6,700 nucleotides of DNA from an uncultured Pseudomonadota bacterium (lineage in GTDB: Bacteria > Pseudomonadota > Alphaproteobacteria > Rs-D84): assembly GCA_947169505.1 (NCBI GenBank), contig CAMVPZ010000043.1, positions 1 to 6,700 of the forward strand, written 5' to 3'. A program made the translations under genes and the position numbers. Below, piece after piece: positions 6,011 through 6,700 of the stretch; the first letter of the stretch is position 1; every line of letters begins with the position of its first letter. The notes under the pieces are model-generated. The model saw only the letters and a program-made list of their open reading frames with translations. It was not told the DNA's origin and did not search any database.

Positions 6011-6037
6011 ATATGGACAACATATTAATATATATTT

Positions 6038-6700
6038 TTACTTATTTCCACATTTTATTTTGCGCATAACAACCATTATTCCCGCCGGGGTTATGCCCGG
6101 TATACGTGATAATGCAGCGATATTTTCAGGTCGCACTTTTGTCATCTTTTCAATTAATTCATTTGTTAATCCGGGCAATGATTTATAATCAAAATCGGTC
6201 GGGATTTTTAATTCGATGTCTTTTTTATAATTTGCAATTTCACGTTCATTGCGTGCGATATAGCCGGCATAAAATTTATCGTTTTCTTTCGCCACTTTTT
6301 CACGTAAGTTTTTAATTTTTTTATGTAAATCTTTTGATATCAAATTCAAACGTTCTGCCAAATCACCCAAACGTAATATCGCATTATCGCTTCGCAGATT
6401 AAGACGATATTCCGCACGTGAAGTAAACATACGATATGGTTCGTCCACCCCAAGTGTTGTTATATCATCAATCAAAACACCAATCATAGAATTTGTTCGG
6501 TTTAATATCAACGGTTCAATATTTAATGCGTGTGCAGCCGCATTTGCGCCCGCAACCAAACCCTGGGCAGCGGCTTCTTCATAACCCGACGTTCCATTAA
6601 TTTGTCCGGCAAAAAATAATCCATTAATATCTTTGGATTCCAGTGTAGATTTTAACATTCTTGCATCAATTGCATCATATTCAATCGCATAACCAAAACG
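6038..6700 (-). CDS. mnmG: tRNA uridine-34 5-carboxymethylaminomethyl-modification enzyme MnmG (GidA), 5'-truncated
   Basis: MnmG is an FAD-dependent enzyme that, with the GTPase MnmE, installs the (carboxymethyl)aminomethyl group on U34 of certain tRNAs in the cytoplasm. About 220 C-terminal codons are visible out of some 620-630 usual for the family; the frame is open to the window edge, so the ATG at 6658 is internal. Visible family signatures are FGYAIEYDAIDARMLK at the edge, then LFFAGQINGTSGYEEAAAQG (the conserved FAD-proximal GQINGT segment), EPYRMFTSRAEYRLNLRSDN, and the C-terminal helical part ending IAALSRIPGITPAGIMVVMR, the region that contacts MnmE in the family. It lies 27 bases upstream of tRNA-Thr on the same strand. 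No defect is visible in the part shown. Confidence 0.96.
   Translation of the reverse strand, partial: RFGYAIEYDAIDARMLKSTLESKDINGLFFAGQINGTSGYEEAAAQGLVAGANAAAHALNIEPLILNRTNSMIGVLIDDITTLGVDEPYRMFTSRAEYRLNLRSDNAILRLGDLAERLNLISKDLHKKIKNLREKVAKENDKFYAGYIARNEREIANYKKDIELKIPTDFDYKSLPGLTNELIEKMTKVRPENIAALSRIPGITPAGIMVVMRKIKCGNK

Noticed and set aside
6011..6037. Possible dedicated promoter for tRNA-Thr in the mnmG-tRNA gap
   Set aside because: The gap is so AT-rich that several TATATT or TAATAT strings could serve as a -10, and no convincing -35 with proper spacing is seen. Read-through from mnmG is equally possible.

Overview
The window is a stretch of bacterial housekeeping genes on an AT-rich chromosome. 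Both ends run off the window inside genes. The isoleucyl-tRNA synthetase is the long, eukaryote-like type 2 form, the tRNA gene encodes its own CCA end, and TTG is a very frequent Leu codon. I read this as most consistent with a low-GC, possibly host-associated alphaproteobacterium. That is inference from general family knowledge and is not proven here. I see no mobile element, CRISPR array or phage gene.

Layout. (1) Bases 1-1517 (+): the C-terminal two thirds of pheT, the phenylalanyl-tRNA synthetase beta chain. (2) A bidirectional terminator at 1536-1566 lies between pheT and a convergent gene at 1576-1959 (-), which encodes an unrecognised 127-residue protein. (3) Bases 1960-2185 are a divergent control region. 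It holds a promoter for the unknown gene, a promoter firing rightward, and a compact leader in front of ileS. (4) Bases 2186-5224 (+): ileS, followed with a 1-base overlap by nth (5224-5898, endonuclease III). (5) A second bidirectional hairpin terminator at 5897-5927 separates nth from a convergent tRNA-Thr(CGU) gene (5935-6010, -). (6) Bases 6038-6700 (-): the C-terminal third of mnmG, a tRNA-modification enzyme, lying just upstream of the tRNA gene.

The most interesting element is the ileS leader. A 10-codon ORF (2083-2115) encodes MSKKTIIIIK, with four Ile codons in a row. It is followed at once by a GC-rich block that can fold either as an intrinsic terminator (2141-2163, ending in six T) or as a competing antiterminator (2123-2148). 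This is the architecture of ribosome-mediated transcription attenuation. A ribosome stalled for lack of charged tRNA-Ile would leave the antiterminator free to form and switch on ileS; a ribosome reaching the stop codon would cover it and allow termination. The best promoter places the transcription start at or within a few bases of the leader ATG, so the leader may be translated leaderless. Because nth overlaps ileS with no terminator between them, a DNA-repair gene appears to be under the same control.

All the recognised genes except nth concern tRNA charging, tRNA itself or tRNA modification, but they form at least three transcription units and not one operon.
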